This document shows positions 9,066 through 17,644 of a stretch of 64,000 nt of DNA, one piece after another. The notes beneath the pieces are model-generated. The model searched no databases. It saw nothing but the letters and a program-made list of their open reading frames with translations, and had not been told where the DNA came from. How positions within the stretch are numbered: position 1 is the first letter of the stretch; every line of letters begins with the position of its first letter. Position numbers and translations under genes: made by a program. This stretch comes from Phycisphaerales bacterium. Its GTDB lineage: Bacteria; Planctomycetota; Phycisphaerae; Sedimentisphaerales; Anaerobacaceae. Location of the stretch: the NCBI GenBank assembly GCA_020352215.1, contig CP070675.1, positions 5,075,891 to 5,139,890 on the forward strand, in the 5' to 3' direction.

Positions 9066-9835
9066 TGGCCGGGCAGACGTTAGGCAAATACCGCAAAAAC
9101 TACTATAGTCAAAACGGCGAAGATGGTGTGTTGGAAGAAATCCTCAAGAGACTGAAGATCACCGATGGTTTCTGTGTGGAGTTCGGAGCGTGGGACGGCA
9201 AACACCTTTCAAACACCTACCACCTCATAGAGCAGGGGACTTGGAAGGGGCTCTACATTGAGGCCGATGCAGCCAAATTTGCCGAACTCACGAGAAACGA
9301 GATGGTGCTGTCCGGCAGGGTGATACCCGTCAATGCATATGTCGCTGCACAAGGTCGTGCGACCCTGGACAATATCCTTGCCAAGTACGGAGTCCCGCGC
9401 GATTTCGAGCTACTTTCGATCGACATTGATGGCGACGACTTGAATGTTTGGAAGAGCGTCGTCGCCCATAGACCAAGAATTGTCATTATTGAAATAGACT
9501 CTGACATCGATCCGACCGTTTCCCGGCTGTTGCGGAGGGGTCATCCGGAAAGGTCCTTTGCAAACACGTTAACTGTGGGACAACAAAAAGGGTATGCCCT
9601 CGTTTGTCACACGGGGAATATGTTTTTCGTTGCGAACGAGCTGGTGGGAGAATTGGGAATAGAGGATGAGATCGCCGACCCTGTGGCTCTTTTCTGCGAC
9701 GAGTGGATGAATAAGGATCCGAGAAGACTTCGCAGATTCTTGAGGGATCATCTTCGGCCTCTCCGAGCTGCGTTCTCCTCCAAGCGTGTTTCCAGACGTC
9801 TCCCTTCTGGTGAAGGTAGATTTGGCTCTGGCTGA
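9062..9835 (+). CDS. FkbM-like / Rossmann-fold conserved protein
   Basis: A 257-residue protein starting within the stop of the previous gene (four-base overlap). The conserved segment SQNGEDGVLEEIL, then CVEFGAWDGKHLSNTY, a strand ending in YIEAD, and LLSIDIDGDDLNVW resemble a Rossmann-fold SAM-binding protein distantly related to the FkbM methyltransferases. The family is widespread in glycan clusters but its substrate is not firmly known to me. A role in O-methylation of a sugar is inference. The C-terminal 60 residues are basic. Confidence 0.6.
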   Translation: MMAGQTLGKYRKNYYSQNGEDGVLEEILKRLKITDGFCVEFGAWDGKHLSNTYHLIEQGTWKGLYIEADAAKFAELTRNEMVLSGRVIPVNAYVAAQGRATLDNILAKYGVPRDFELLSIDIDGDDLNVWKSVVAHRPRIVIIEIDSDIDPTVSRLLRRGHPERSFANTLTVGQQKGYALVCHTGNMFFVANELVGELGIEDEIADPVALFCDEWMNKDPRRLRRFLRDHLRPLRAAFSSKRVSRRLPSGEGRFGSG

Positions 9836-9855
9836 TACGGCCTGGTAGTTGGCTG

Positions 9856-10917
9856 ATGAGCGCGATCATGCAAAACTGGTTTGTGACTGCAATCCAGCCT
9901 AGGTATAGCGGCGACGGTTCTGACTTCTATCGCGATCTCCTGGGATACGCTCAGGAATGGGGCTTTTGCGTAAGAAATACTCTTAAGGATGGACGCGGGT
10001 CTCTCTTCTTGCGTGAACTCGAGTTGCTGCGCAGAATTCCGCGAGGCGCACGAATCGTTACAACCTGGCCTGGTGTACCGAGACAATCGCTCGCGGTGCC
10101 GTCGTTTGTTAACAAACTTCGATATGCCAGGTTTGCCGAGGAGAAAATGCGGCGTCGCTGGACGTTCTTCGTGATGCCGATTGATCGACCTCTGGAGCAG
10201 TTTAGGCATCGCATTTCCGCTCGGCGGTATCGCATTGAGAACCAGCTCGAGCACCGGCTTTTCCAGTGTGCGGACGGATTCTTGTGTTGCGGTGCGGGGA
10301 TGGCGGAATACTTTAGCTCTCAGTATCGCAGCGCAAGAATCATCAGATTTGATATGTATGACCAGCGTCTCCCCGCCAGCGGGCCGTCAATTCACTGGAG
10401 AGGGACTGAGAACAGACGCATAGCGCTGTGTGGCAATCTGACTCGCATGCGAGATCTGCAACGAACACTACCGACCTTGCGTTCGGTTCGGTATGTTTTC
10501 TGCGGGCCGGGAGCAAACTGGATCGACGGCTGCGGGCGCAGAGATTTCACTAATGTTGGGGTCCTGTCTCGGAGGCATCTGATACCGACGCTGAGATCTT
10601 GTGACTTTGGCTTGATAGCTTACTCTCGGCACCTGACTGATTACTGCGCCGCTGTCATGGCAGGTAAGCTTACCACCTATTTGCTGGCGGGCCTGCCCGT
10701 TTTGTGTCCGTCGTGCTATCACTCAATGGCTGAATACGTTCGTCGCAGTGGAACGGGAATGGTACTTGAAAGTCTTGCCGACCTCAAGCATGTGGAAGAC
10801 ATCAGCGATGTGCGTTATCAACAATTCCGGCGCAAGGCTCAGATGTGCGCAGGTTTTATCAGCGACGGAGGGCACTATAGGGAAGCTCTGGTTCAGGCCG
10901 GTTTATTGGCCGTATGA
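9856..10917 (+). CDS. Divergent glycosyltransferase (GT-B, galactofuranosyltransferase-like)
   Basis: A 353-residue protein with weak but suggestive GT-B features: RIALCGNLTRMRDL at the start of the second half, a strand with VRYVFCGPG, and DFGLIAYSRHLTDYCAAVMAGKL followed by TTYLLAGLPVLCPS in the donor-site position. This layout resembles beta-1,6-galactofuranosyltransferases and related enzymes. The N-terminal half is not recognisable. It is the last gene before a candidate terminator at 11038. ATG 9868 is an alternative start. Assignment to a sugar is not possible. Confidence 0.55.
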   Translation: MSAIMQNWFVTAIQPRYSGDGSDFYRDLLGYAQEWGFCVRNTLKDGRGSLFLRELELLRRIPRGARIVTTWPGVPRQSLAVPSFVNKLRYARFAEEKMRRRWTFFVMPIDRPLEQFRHRISARRYRIENQLEHRLFQCADGFLCCGAGMAEYFSSQYRSARIIRFDMYDQRLPASGPSIHWRGTENRRIALCGNLTRMRDLQRTLPTLRSVRYVFCGPGANWIDGCGRRDFTNVGVLSRRHLIPTLRSCDFGLIAYSRHLTDYCAAVMAGKLTTYLLAGLPVLCPSCYHSMAEYVRRSGTGMVLESLADLKHVEDISDVRYQQFRRKAQMCAGFISDGGHYREALVQAGLLAV

Positions 10918-11037
10918 CATAGGGCGACTTACTCCACAGAGCACTGTCCCCCGCCGGAGGGCTTCGAAAGTCGTGGGTGACTCGGGACCGGTGATACGAT
11001 TCCATCATGCAGGACGCGCCCCCTTTGGGGTGTCATT

Positions 11038-11074
11038 GACTTCTCGCCTTTTTTGCGACGAGCCGTCTTTTTTT
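11038..11074 (+). terminator. Candidate rho-independent terminator after the glycan operon
   Basis: An imperfect stem pairs GAC (11038-11040) with GTC (11065-11067) and CTCGC (11043-11047) with a GCGACGAG segment (11055-11062), with one bulged A, and is followed at once by seven T residues (11068-11074). It lies about 120 bases after the last glycosyltransferase stop and directly before the next promoter. The stem is modest, so this is tentative. Confidence 0.4.
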
Positions 11075-11076
11075 CC

Positions 11077-11104
11077 TTGCAACCGGCCCAACTAGTTCTA
11101 TAAT
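11077..11104 (+). promoter_or_regulatory. Sigma-70 type promoter of the phosphoglycosyl transferase gene
   Basis: TTGCAA at 11077-11082 and a perfect TATAAT at 11099-11104 are separated by 16 bases. Transcription would begin near 11111, leaving a leader of about 58 bases before ATG 11169. This argues against an upstream TTG start at 11109. Confidence 0.5.
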
Positions 11105-11168
11105 CGCGTTGTATTCCATATTGGGCGTCGTTGTTCTCGGTTGGGCCCGACCAAGGGCGGGGATTGTT

Positions 11169-11903
11169 ATGCGGCAAGGAATGTATGTCGGAGAGGTGGC
11201 TCCGAAGGGCAACCAAAAAACTGTTCGGGTTGCCGGGGAGGCAAGGACCGATCGGAAGCGACCAGAGGCTGCTTCTGATGGCAAAGCTCGTGGCGATACT
11301 GCTCCAGCCAATACAATTCCGAACGCTTTATGCCCGGGCCGCGAGCTCTTGATAAGAGTCCTGGACATAGCAGGCTCTATGGCTATCCTTGTTCTTGCCG
11401 TACCTGCGATGCTTGTTGTTGCCTTGCTGATAAGAGTCTTCTCTTCGGGAAGCGTTCTGTACAAGCAGAAGAGGGTTGGCAGGGGCGGGAGGATTTTCAC
11501 GCTGTACAAGTTCAGGACCATGATAAACAACGCTGAAGACGAAACGGGGCCGATCTGGGCGGCCAGAGACGACTCCCGCGTGACACCGATAGGCAGGATC
11601 CTGAGAAACGCTCGATTAGATGAGCTTCCTCAATTGTTCAATGTGCTGCGGGGTGACATGAGTTTGGTCGGGCCCCGGCCGGAGCGACCTTACTTCGTTC
11701 AACGCCACAAGGCTTTACAGGGGGTGCGGTTGTCGATCAGACCCGGACTAACCGGCCTTGCACAGATAAGAAGTTTCTATGATCTGAAGCCCGCCCACAA
11801 AGTGAAATATGACTATCTATATATTCAAAGAAGATCGTTTCTATTGAATGTCTACATACTCCTGCAGACTGTCCCTGTACTCTTCACGAAAAAGGGATGG
11901 TAG
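11169..11903 (+). CDS. Undecaprenyl-phosphate sugar phosphotransferase (bacterial sugar transferase)
   Basis: A 244-residue monotopic phosphoglycosyl transferase that would transfer a sugar-1-phosphate to undecaprenyl phosphate and so start glycan assembly. One hydrophobic hairpin lies near residues 60-88, followed by KRVGRGGRIFTLYKFRTM, LDELPQLFNVLRGDMSLVGP and RPGLTGLAQI, the hallmark motifs including the catalytic Asp-Glu pair in LDELPQ. The polytopic N-terminal domain of WcaJ-type enzymes is absent, so it is the short PglC/WcaJ-C form. Start ATG 11169 is preferred because the promoter lies upstream at 11077-11104 and GGGCGGGG precedes it. Confidence 0.88.
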   Translation: MRQGMYVGEVAPKGNQKTVRVAGEARTDRKRPEAASDGKARGDTAPANTIPNALCPGRELLIRVLDIAGSMAILVLAVPAMLVVALLIRVFSSGSVLYKQKRVGRGGRIFTLYKFRTMINNAEDETGPIWAARDDSRVTPIGRILRNARLDELPQLFNVLRGDMSLVGPRPERPYFVQRHKALQGVRLSIRPGLTGLAQIRSFYDLKPAHKVKYDYLYIQRRSFLLNVYILLQTVPVLFTKKGW

Positions 11904-11928
11904 TGTCACATCACGCTAACTGTCAACA

Positions 11929-13275
11929 CTACGCTTCTGGATATACCCACGGCTTTCGATACTTGCGTCGCAGCAGCTTGTTCGCTTCGGGATCACCAAT
12001 GATAACCTCTCGTTCGCCATCCCATTGTACGCTCCTGCCAATTTTCAGGGACAGCATGCCGAGCAAGCTCATGTTGGTCGAAAGATGTATGTCCTCTATG
12101 TCGCAGACTCGACGCCGGCCGGTCTTGACCGCGTCAAGAAAATCTGCCCAGAGTTCCTTTATGTTCTGGTGATCCGGTAGATGCAGCTCGGGGTCTTCAT
12201 GGACGACCTTTTGTCCTCTTCCGAGCGGGTAGAAGGTCCACCCCTGCCGCCAGCCCATGTGGAATGTGCCCTTGGTCCCGTAGAAATAACAGCCTACATT
12301 TTCCGCCTTCTCAACAGAGTTGCCTGCGAACTGGCGATGTTCCCATGATGCCGTGAAACTCTCGAACTCGTAGCAGGCCAACTGGCTGTCCGGCGCATCG
12401 CTCGTCTGTTCTTGCTCGGTGAGCACAGGTGGCCCTTTTATCGGGCGTCCACCGGTGGAGAATACCGTGCGGGGCCATTTCTCTTCCATTATCCAGAGTA
12501 TCTGATCCACCCAGTGGACTCCCCAATCGCCAAGAGTGCCGTTGGCATAGTCGAGGTATTGTCGGAAGCCGCGGGGGTGAATACCTCCACGCCAAGGATT
12601 CTTGGGGTCACCGTTATAAGGCCGCAAGGGTGCCGGACCGCACCACATATTCCAGTCCAATCCGTCCGGTGGCTCGATGTTCTTGCGGGGCGTCTCCGGG
12701 CCGCCCCCGTAGAGTACAAAGGCTCGGACCATACCGATCTTGCCGGCTCCACCCTCCCTGAGAAACTTTCTTCCCGAAACATTATGCGGTGAGATTCTTC
12801 GATGTGTGCCGACCTGAACCACTTTGCCTGACGCCCGGGCGGCGTTGACCATTGCACGACCTTCCATAATGGTATGCCCGATGGGCTTCTCCACATAGAC
12901 GTGGGCCCCAGCTTTAAGGGCAGCAATAGTCGCCAGCGCATGCCAGTGGTCCGGCGTCGCTACTATGGCAATATCGATTTTCTCTCTGTCCAGAAGTTCC
13001 CTGAAGTCCTTATACTTCTTCGGCTTGTCCCCGCAGAGTTGCTCGATCTTCTCAACCGCTGGGTCGAGCTGGTTCCGGTCCACGTCACACATGGCGACCA
13101 TTTTGCACTCACCTGATTCCATCGCGACCCGAGCTATGTTCATGCCCCACCAGCCAGTGCCGATAAGTGCTGTGTGATACTTTGTGGTCCTGCTGGCTGT
13201 CAGTATGCGCGGTGCTCCCAAGACCAGACCTGAGACTACGGAACTCTTGAGAAAATCGCGACGGTTCATAGGCAT
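11929..13275 (-). CDS. Tat-signal Gfo/Idh/MocA family oxidoreductase
   Basis: A 448-residue NAD(P)-dependent oxidoreductase with a twin-arginine export signal: NRRDFLKSS at residues about 3-11 followed by a short hydrophobic stretch. The Rossmann part reads ALIGTGWWGMNIAR, and the catalytic-lysine motif is present as VEKPIGH. The C-terminal domain has KNIEPPDGLDWNMWCGPAP and a typical GGTH-like region. Such exported members are numerous in planctomycetes and are thought to act on sugars in the periplasm, but substrates are unknown. Start ATG 13275 has GGGAG eight bases upstream. It is convergent with the phosphotransferase gene, with only 25 bases between stops. Confidence 0.88.
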   Translation of the reverse strand: MPMNRRDFLKSSVVSGLVLGAPRILTASRTTKYHTALIGTGWWGMNIARVAMESGECKMVAMCDVDRNQLDPAVEKIEQLCGDKPKKYKDFRELLDREKIDIAIVATPDHWHALATIAALKAGAHVYVEKPIGHTIMEGRAMVNAARASGKVVQVGTHRRISPHNVSGRKFLREGGAGKIGMVRAFVLYGGGPETPRKNIEPPDGLDWNMWCGPAPLRPYNGDPKNPWRGGIHPRGFRQYLDYANGTLGDWGVHWVDQILWIMEEKWPRTVFSTGGRPIKGPPVLTEQEQTSDAPDSQLACYEFESFTASWEHRQFAGNSVEKAENVGCYFYGTKGTFHMGWRQGWTFYPLGRGQKVVHEDPELHLPDHQNIKELWADFLDAVKTGRRRVCDIEDIHLSTNMSLLGMLSLKIGRSVQWDGEREVIIGDPEANKLLRRKYRKPWVYPEA

Positions 13276-13368
13276 GATGACATCTCCCTTCCCTTGCCGG
13301 GAACTTGAAAAACACCTTTCCTTCCTTAAAACGGGCAGACTTTCTGATGCCGCCCACCCTTGACAGGT

Positions 13369-13396
13369 AATGTAGCGACTCAACCGTCCCAGTCAA
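13369..13396 (-). promoter_or_regulatory. Promoter of the Gfo/Idh/MocA gene
   Basis: On the minus strand TTGACT (13391-13396) and TACATT (13369-13374) are separated by 16 bases, placing transcription start about 85 bases before ATG 13275. CTTGAC and GTCAAG also form an inverted repeat across this promoter. Confidence 0.4.
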
Positions 13397-13558
13397 GAGA
13401 AAAATTGTCCCGGGCCCGTGATTCCCTGAGCATATGTCTGGGCGAGAACGGGTCCACGACGGTATGCAACCAGCCGAAGTCATTGCACTCACTGGGCCGA
13501 CGCGTTATTCTCTTGTCAGATTTACTCACTGCTTTTGTACGTAGCCGTCTAATAGAAG

Positions 13559-15787
13559 ATGTCCAGTAAAGAACACACACGCAACAAAACGGTTCTTTCT
13601 GTTGCCCTTGCAGCAGTAGTGCTGATCACGGGCTATTGCCGTGCGGGGCTGCAGGCCGATCTTGGCTCGGGCCGGGCTGCCAAGTCTAACCTGCACAGCG
13701 GCGAAGACTTGGCCGAACTGATCGATATTGAGCTGACACCGCTCATCGGCGCCCCGTCGGACCCTGGCGAGTGGGCCGCGTGGCGAGAGGCATTGAGACA
13801 CAGGCGTGAGCAGGCTTTGCAGATTATTGACTACGATGATTCACTCTATCAAAAGCCGGATTTCGCATGGGTCTCGTCGTGCTATTGTTGCTGCTTTGTC
13901 ATGATGTTTGACCAGACTTTCTACGACCCCGCCAGGTGTCGATACACCATCGACTCGTTCTTGGATCGGGGCGTCAGCCAGTTCGGCGGCTACGATGCCG
14001 TTGTTCTCTGGCACGCCTATCCCAGAATTGGTTTCGATGACCGCAACCAGTTTGACTTCTACCGGGACATGCCTGGCGGACTCGACGGTCTGGCGAAATT
14101 GACTCGTGATATTCACGAACGAGGAGTCAGGGTCTTCATTGACTACAATCCCTGGGATACAGGGACACGCCGTGAAGGCAAGCCGGATAACGAGATATTG
14201 GCCGAGCTTGTCAAGACCATTAATGCAGACGGTATCTTTCTCGATACGCTTCATGAAGGCGCGGCCGATTTTAGGCGCAGGCTTGATGCGGCTCGGCCGG
14301 GCGTTGTTCTGGAGTCCGAACTGACCCTTCCAATCGAGAGAATCCGGGACCACCATATGTCGTGGGCTCAGTGGTTTGAGGATACCGAAGCGCCCGGGGT
14401 GCTTAGGAACAAATGGCTTGAGCGTCGCCACATGATGCACCAGATCAAACGCTGGAACCGTGATCACACCGGCGAACTGCACACGGCGTGGATGAACGGC
14501 AGCGGCATTCTGGTGTGGGAAAACGTCTTTGGTTCATGGGTCGGCTGGAGCGCCCGCGATTGTTCTGTGCTCAGAGCGATGCTGCCGATCCAGCGACGTT
14601 ACGTGAAGCTATTCTCGGGTAAGCGGTGGACTCCACTGGTGGAGACTGAGACCGAGCACGTGTACGCCAGCCTTTGGCAAGAGGGTGATCTTAACCTCTG
14701 GACACTGCTCAACCGGTCTGAGGAACAGGTTGAGGGAGTGCTGCTCAAGCTTCCACATGTTCAGGGAACGCGTTACTTCGATCTTGTCAATCCGAGTGAG
14801 GTTCGTAGCGTAACTGGTGATATAGTGTCACTGACAGGGTCGATTCAACCTCGCGGCATCGGCGCGTTTTTGTGCGGGCCGGGCCGGGCTTTCAGAGCGG
14901 ACTTTACCGAGTTCCTCAGCAAACAGGCGGCGACTAATGCCCGTGCCGATCTTGACGTCGTTTCAGCAAAACTCACCGAGAGACTCCGACCGGTACTGCG
15001 AACGAAAGAGCACAAGAAGGAGCAGATTCCTCAGAGGATGGCTGCAATACCTGCGGTGACCGCCGACATGGAGGTCAAATTCCGGAATCGTGAATGTGGA
15101 TTCAGCCAGATTCCTGAACTGGACCAATCGATACACCCGAGTCAGGGCCTGCATCGAATCGTTGCTGTTACGCGCCGTGTCGGGCTCAGGCCCTATGCAA
15201 TAGACCTGACGCCGGTGACAAACGCCGACTTCGCTGTGTTCCTTAAGGCCACCCAGTACGAGCCAAGACATGGCGAGAATTTCCTCAAGCACTGGGTAGA
15301 TGGCGAGCCGCCGGCGGGCCGTGAAGACCACCCCGTCGTATACGTTGACCTGGACGATGCGCGGGCCTACGCGAAGTGGGCCGGCAAGAGGCTGCCGACG
15401 GAAGAGGAATGGCAATACGCTGCCCAGGGCCGCGACGGCCGGACTTATCCCTGGGGCAGTGAATGGCAAGACGGGTACTGCAACTCCGGGCAGACCGGCA
15501 GGACGAGCAGTGTCAGCATGTTTGACCGGGGCCGTTCCCCGTTCGGTTGTTATGACATGTGTGGCAACGTTTGGGAATGGACCGAGAGCGAAAGGACCGA
15601 TGGTCGCACGCGTTTTTGCATCATACGCGGCGGTTCGTACTACAAAGCTGACGGCTCAGGCTGGTATGCCGACGGCGGCCCACAGTCATGTAGCTTCGCC
15701 GCCAAGTTCATTCTGATGTGGCCGGGTCTTGACCGCTGCGCAACGATAGGATTTCGCTGCGCAGTGGACGTGCAGGATGAACCGTGA
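13559..15787 (+). CDS. Secreted TIM-barrel protein fused to a FGE/sulfatase-modifying-like domain
   Basis: A 742-residue secreted protein. After a signal peptide (hydrophobic segment near residues 11-30) comes an alpha-amylase-like or GH-like barrel of about 400 residues with GVRVFIDYNPWDTG and ADGIFLDTLHEGA, candidate acid residues of a glycosidase. Residues about 535-742 form a formylglycine-generating-enzyme-like domain: TPVTNADFAVFL, KRLPTEEEWQYAA, GNVWEWTES, RGGSYY and IGFRCA. The two active-site cysteines expected after RGGSW are not there (YYKADGSGWYADG instead), so a catalytic sulfatase-maturation role is unlikely. An unusual CYCCC cluster sits at the start of the barrel. Function: probably polysaccharide binding or cleavage; inference. 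Confidence 0.75.
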   Translation: MSSKEHTRNKTVLSVALAAVVLITGYCRAGLQADLGSGRAAKSNLHSGEDLAELIDIELTPLIGAPSDPGEWAAWREALRHRREQALQIIDYDDSLYQKPDFAWVSSCYCCCFVMMFDQTFYDPARCRYTIDSFLDRGVSQFGGYDAVVLWHAYPRIGFDDRNQFDFYRDMPGGLDGLAKLTRDIHERGVRVFIDYNPWDTGTRREGKPDNEILAELVKTINADGIFLDTLHEGAADFRRRLDAARPGVVLESELTLPIERIRDHHMSWAQWFEDTEAPGVLRNKWLERRHMMHQIKRWNRDHTGELHTAWMNGSGILVWENVFGSWVGWSARDCSVLRAMLPIQRRYVKLFSGKRWTPLVETETEHVYASLWQEGDLNLWTLLNRSEEQVEGVLLKLPHVQGTRYFDLVNPSEVRSVTGDIVSLTGSIQPRGIGAFLCGPGRAFRADFTEFLSKQAATNARADLDVVSAKLTERLRPVLRTKEHKKEQIPQRMAAIPAVTADMEVKFRNRECGFSQIPELDQSIHPSQGLHRIVAVTRRVGLRPYAIDLTPVTNADFAVFLKATQYEPRHGENFLKHWVDGEPPAGREDHPVVYVDLDDARAYAKWAGKRLPTEEEWQYAAQGRDGRTYPWGSEWQDGYCNSGQTGRTSSVSMFDRGRSPFGCYDMCGNVWEWTESERTDGRTRFCIIRGGSYYKADGSGWYADGGPQSCSFAAKFILMWPGLDRCATIGFRCAVDVQDEP

Positions 15788-15829
15788 TTGACCAATGACA
15801 GATTCGGGATTTCTCAGAAAGGGCCGCAC

Positions 15830-17551
15830 ATGATCAAGCTTGTTAGGCTCATATCGCTTATGTCTGTCTTACTGTTGTCGGGGACCCAACTCGCATCTTC
15901 TCGCGAATGGGACCTCTCAAACTCGCCCTCTTTGGGCAACGATCTTCCCTATCGCTGGGTCTATGTGTCGAGGAAGCTCCAAAAAGACAGTGACGTCCGA
16001 GATATCACCCGGATAGTTAGAACGGCCTCCGAACACGGCTTGAACGGAATGGTTCTTGCAGCGGGACTCGACAGACTGGATCTGCAGCGTGCCGATTACT
16101 TCAAGCGGCTTGAGCAAGTCAAGCAGGTATGCAGCAGGTACGATATTGAAATCATCCCCGCCATTTTCAACGCCGGATACGGCAGTTCAGTCCTTGCGTA
16201 TGATCGGAACCTGGCTGCGGGAATTGCTGTCAAGGACGCTCTGTTTGTCGTTGGCGGGCGCACAGCTCGGCTCATCGAGGACCCGGCAGTGGAAATCGTG
16301 AACGGCGGCTTCGAGCAGCACGTGGGCGACCGTCTGGAAGGGTACAGGTTTCACGACAAGCCGGGTCAGGTATCATTTGTAGATAAGCGGGTGTACAAGA
16401 GTGGAAGGGCATCGTTGAGATTTGAGAACTTCGGGAAACACGAGCACGGCCACGCTCGCCTGATGCAAGAGGTCAAGGTTCAGCCGCACCGATGCTATAG
16501 AGTGAGTTGCTCGGTCCGGACCGAGCAACTCGAACCTTCGGGATCCCTGAGGATCATGGTCTTGAGTGCCGACGGCCGTAGCCTCGCACCTTGGAACCCG
16601 CAGGTGCCATCCACCACACGTTGGCAGAAGGTCAGTATGGGATTCAATAGCCTCAGCTATGACAAGGTCAGGGTGTATGTAGGTGTGTGGGGCGGCAAGT
16701 CAGGGCGATTCTGGGTCGATGATTTCAAGATTGAAGAAGTGGCTCTGCTGAACGTGCTCAGACGCCCGGGCGCGCCGATAACCGTCAAGGATGAAGCTAC
16801 CGGGAGAATCTACGAAGAAGGTAGGGACTTTATCCAGATAGTTGATTACCGCCTGAAGTTCAGATTCGACCACGGTCCTATACCAGTGAGACTCGCTCCG
16901 GGCACCAGAATCAAGGATGGCCAGCGCCTCAGGGTAAGCTATTATCACGGAATGGCGGTGAATAAGGGTCAGGTGACGCTCTGCATGTCGGAGCCCAAGC
17001 TCTATGAAATCTGGCGCAAGCAGGCCCGGCTCTTGCACCGACACCTTGCGCCAAAGAAGTATATGTTAAGCATGGATGAGATAAGAGCCGGAGGAGCATG
17101 CCATGCCTGCAAAAGTCGCAACATGTCGATGGCCCAGATACTCGGCGATTGCATCACCAGGCAGGTCGATCTGATCCGCGATGTGAACCCTGCTGCCGAG
17201 ATCCTTATATGGTCCGACATGCTCGACCCGAATCACAATGCTCGCGGCAATTACTTCCTGGTTGATGGTGACTTTACCGGGTCCTGGACGTACGTCCCCA
17301 AAGACCTCGTTATCGTATGTTGGTACTACGCCAAGCGTAATGAAAGCCTGAAGTTCTTCTCCTCTTTGGGCTTTCGCACGGTGGCTGGAGCCTATTATGA
17401 TGGTGACACCCTCGATAACCCAAAGGGATGGCTGAGAAGTCTGCAGCAGACCCCCAAGGCGAGCGGCATAATGTACACGACTTGGAGAAACAAATACGAG
17501 CTTCTCGCGCCGTTCGGCGATCTGGTGACCGGCCGGGAGAACTTCAAATGA
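15830..17551 (+). CDS. Secreted TIM-barrel (GH20-like) protein with inserted carbohydrate-binding domain
   Basis: A 573-residue exported protein beginning at ATG 15830 (AAAGGG upstream; an upstream TTG at 15788 would hide the signal peptide MIKLVRLISLMSVLLLSG). Residues about 30-150 look like the start of a barrel, then NGGFEQ opens a jelly-roll carbohydrate-binding domain (about residues 155-305, ending VDDFKIEEV), and the barrel resumes with MLSMDEIRAGG, where Asp-Glu could be catalytic as in GH20 enzymes. The TIM barrel interrupted by a CBM is unusual. It follows the FGE-fusion gene by 42 bases, so the two are probably co-transcribed. Substrate unknown. Confidence 0.65.
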   Translation: MIKLVRLISLMSVLLLSGTQLASSREWDLSNSPSLGNDLPYRWVYVSRKLQKDSDVRDITRIVRTASEHGLNGMVLAAGLDRLDLQRADYFKRLEQVKQVCSRYDIEIIPAIFNAGYGSSVLAYDRNLAAGIAVKDALFVVGGRTARLIEDPAVEIVNGGFEQHVGDRLEGYRFHDKPGQVSFVDKRVYKSGRASLRFENFGKHEHGHARLMQEVKVQPHRCYRVSCSVRTEQLEPSGSLRIMVLSADGRSLAPWNPQVPSTTRWQKVSMGFNSLSYDKVRVYVGVWGGKSGRFWVDDFKIEEVALLNVLRRPGAPITVKDEATGRIYEEGRDFIQIVDYRLKFRFDHGPIPVRLAPGTRIKDGQRLRVSYYHGMAVNKGQVTLCMSEPKLYEIWRKQARLLHRHLAPKKYMLSMDEIRAGGACHACKSRNMSMAQILGDCITRQVDLIRDVNPAAEILIWSDMLDPNHNARGNYFLVDGDFTGSWTYVPKDLVIVCWYYAKRNESLKFFSSLGFRTVAGAYYDGDTLDNPKGWLRSLQQTPKASGIMYTTWRNKYELLAPFGDLVTGRENFK

Positions 17552-17644
17552 GACTGGTTCCGCAAGGACCGGTCCCAACTCGACCGAGTCAAGAAATCAG
17601 AAGTCGGGGGTCGAGTGCCTGTGAGTGACAAGGAGAGTGCCAAC

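Noticed and set aside
13559-15787. A working sulfatase-activating enzyme
   Set aside because: The FGE-like domain lacks the two active-site cysteines and no sulfatase gene is in the window.
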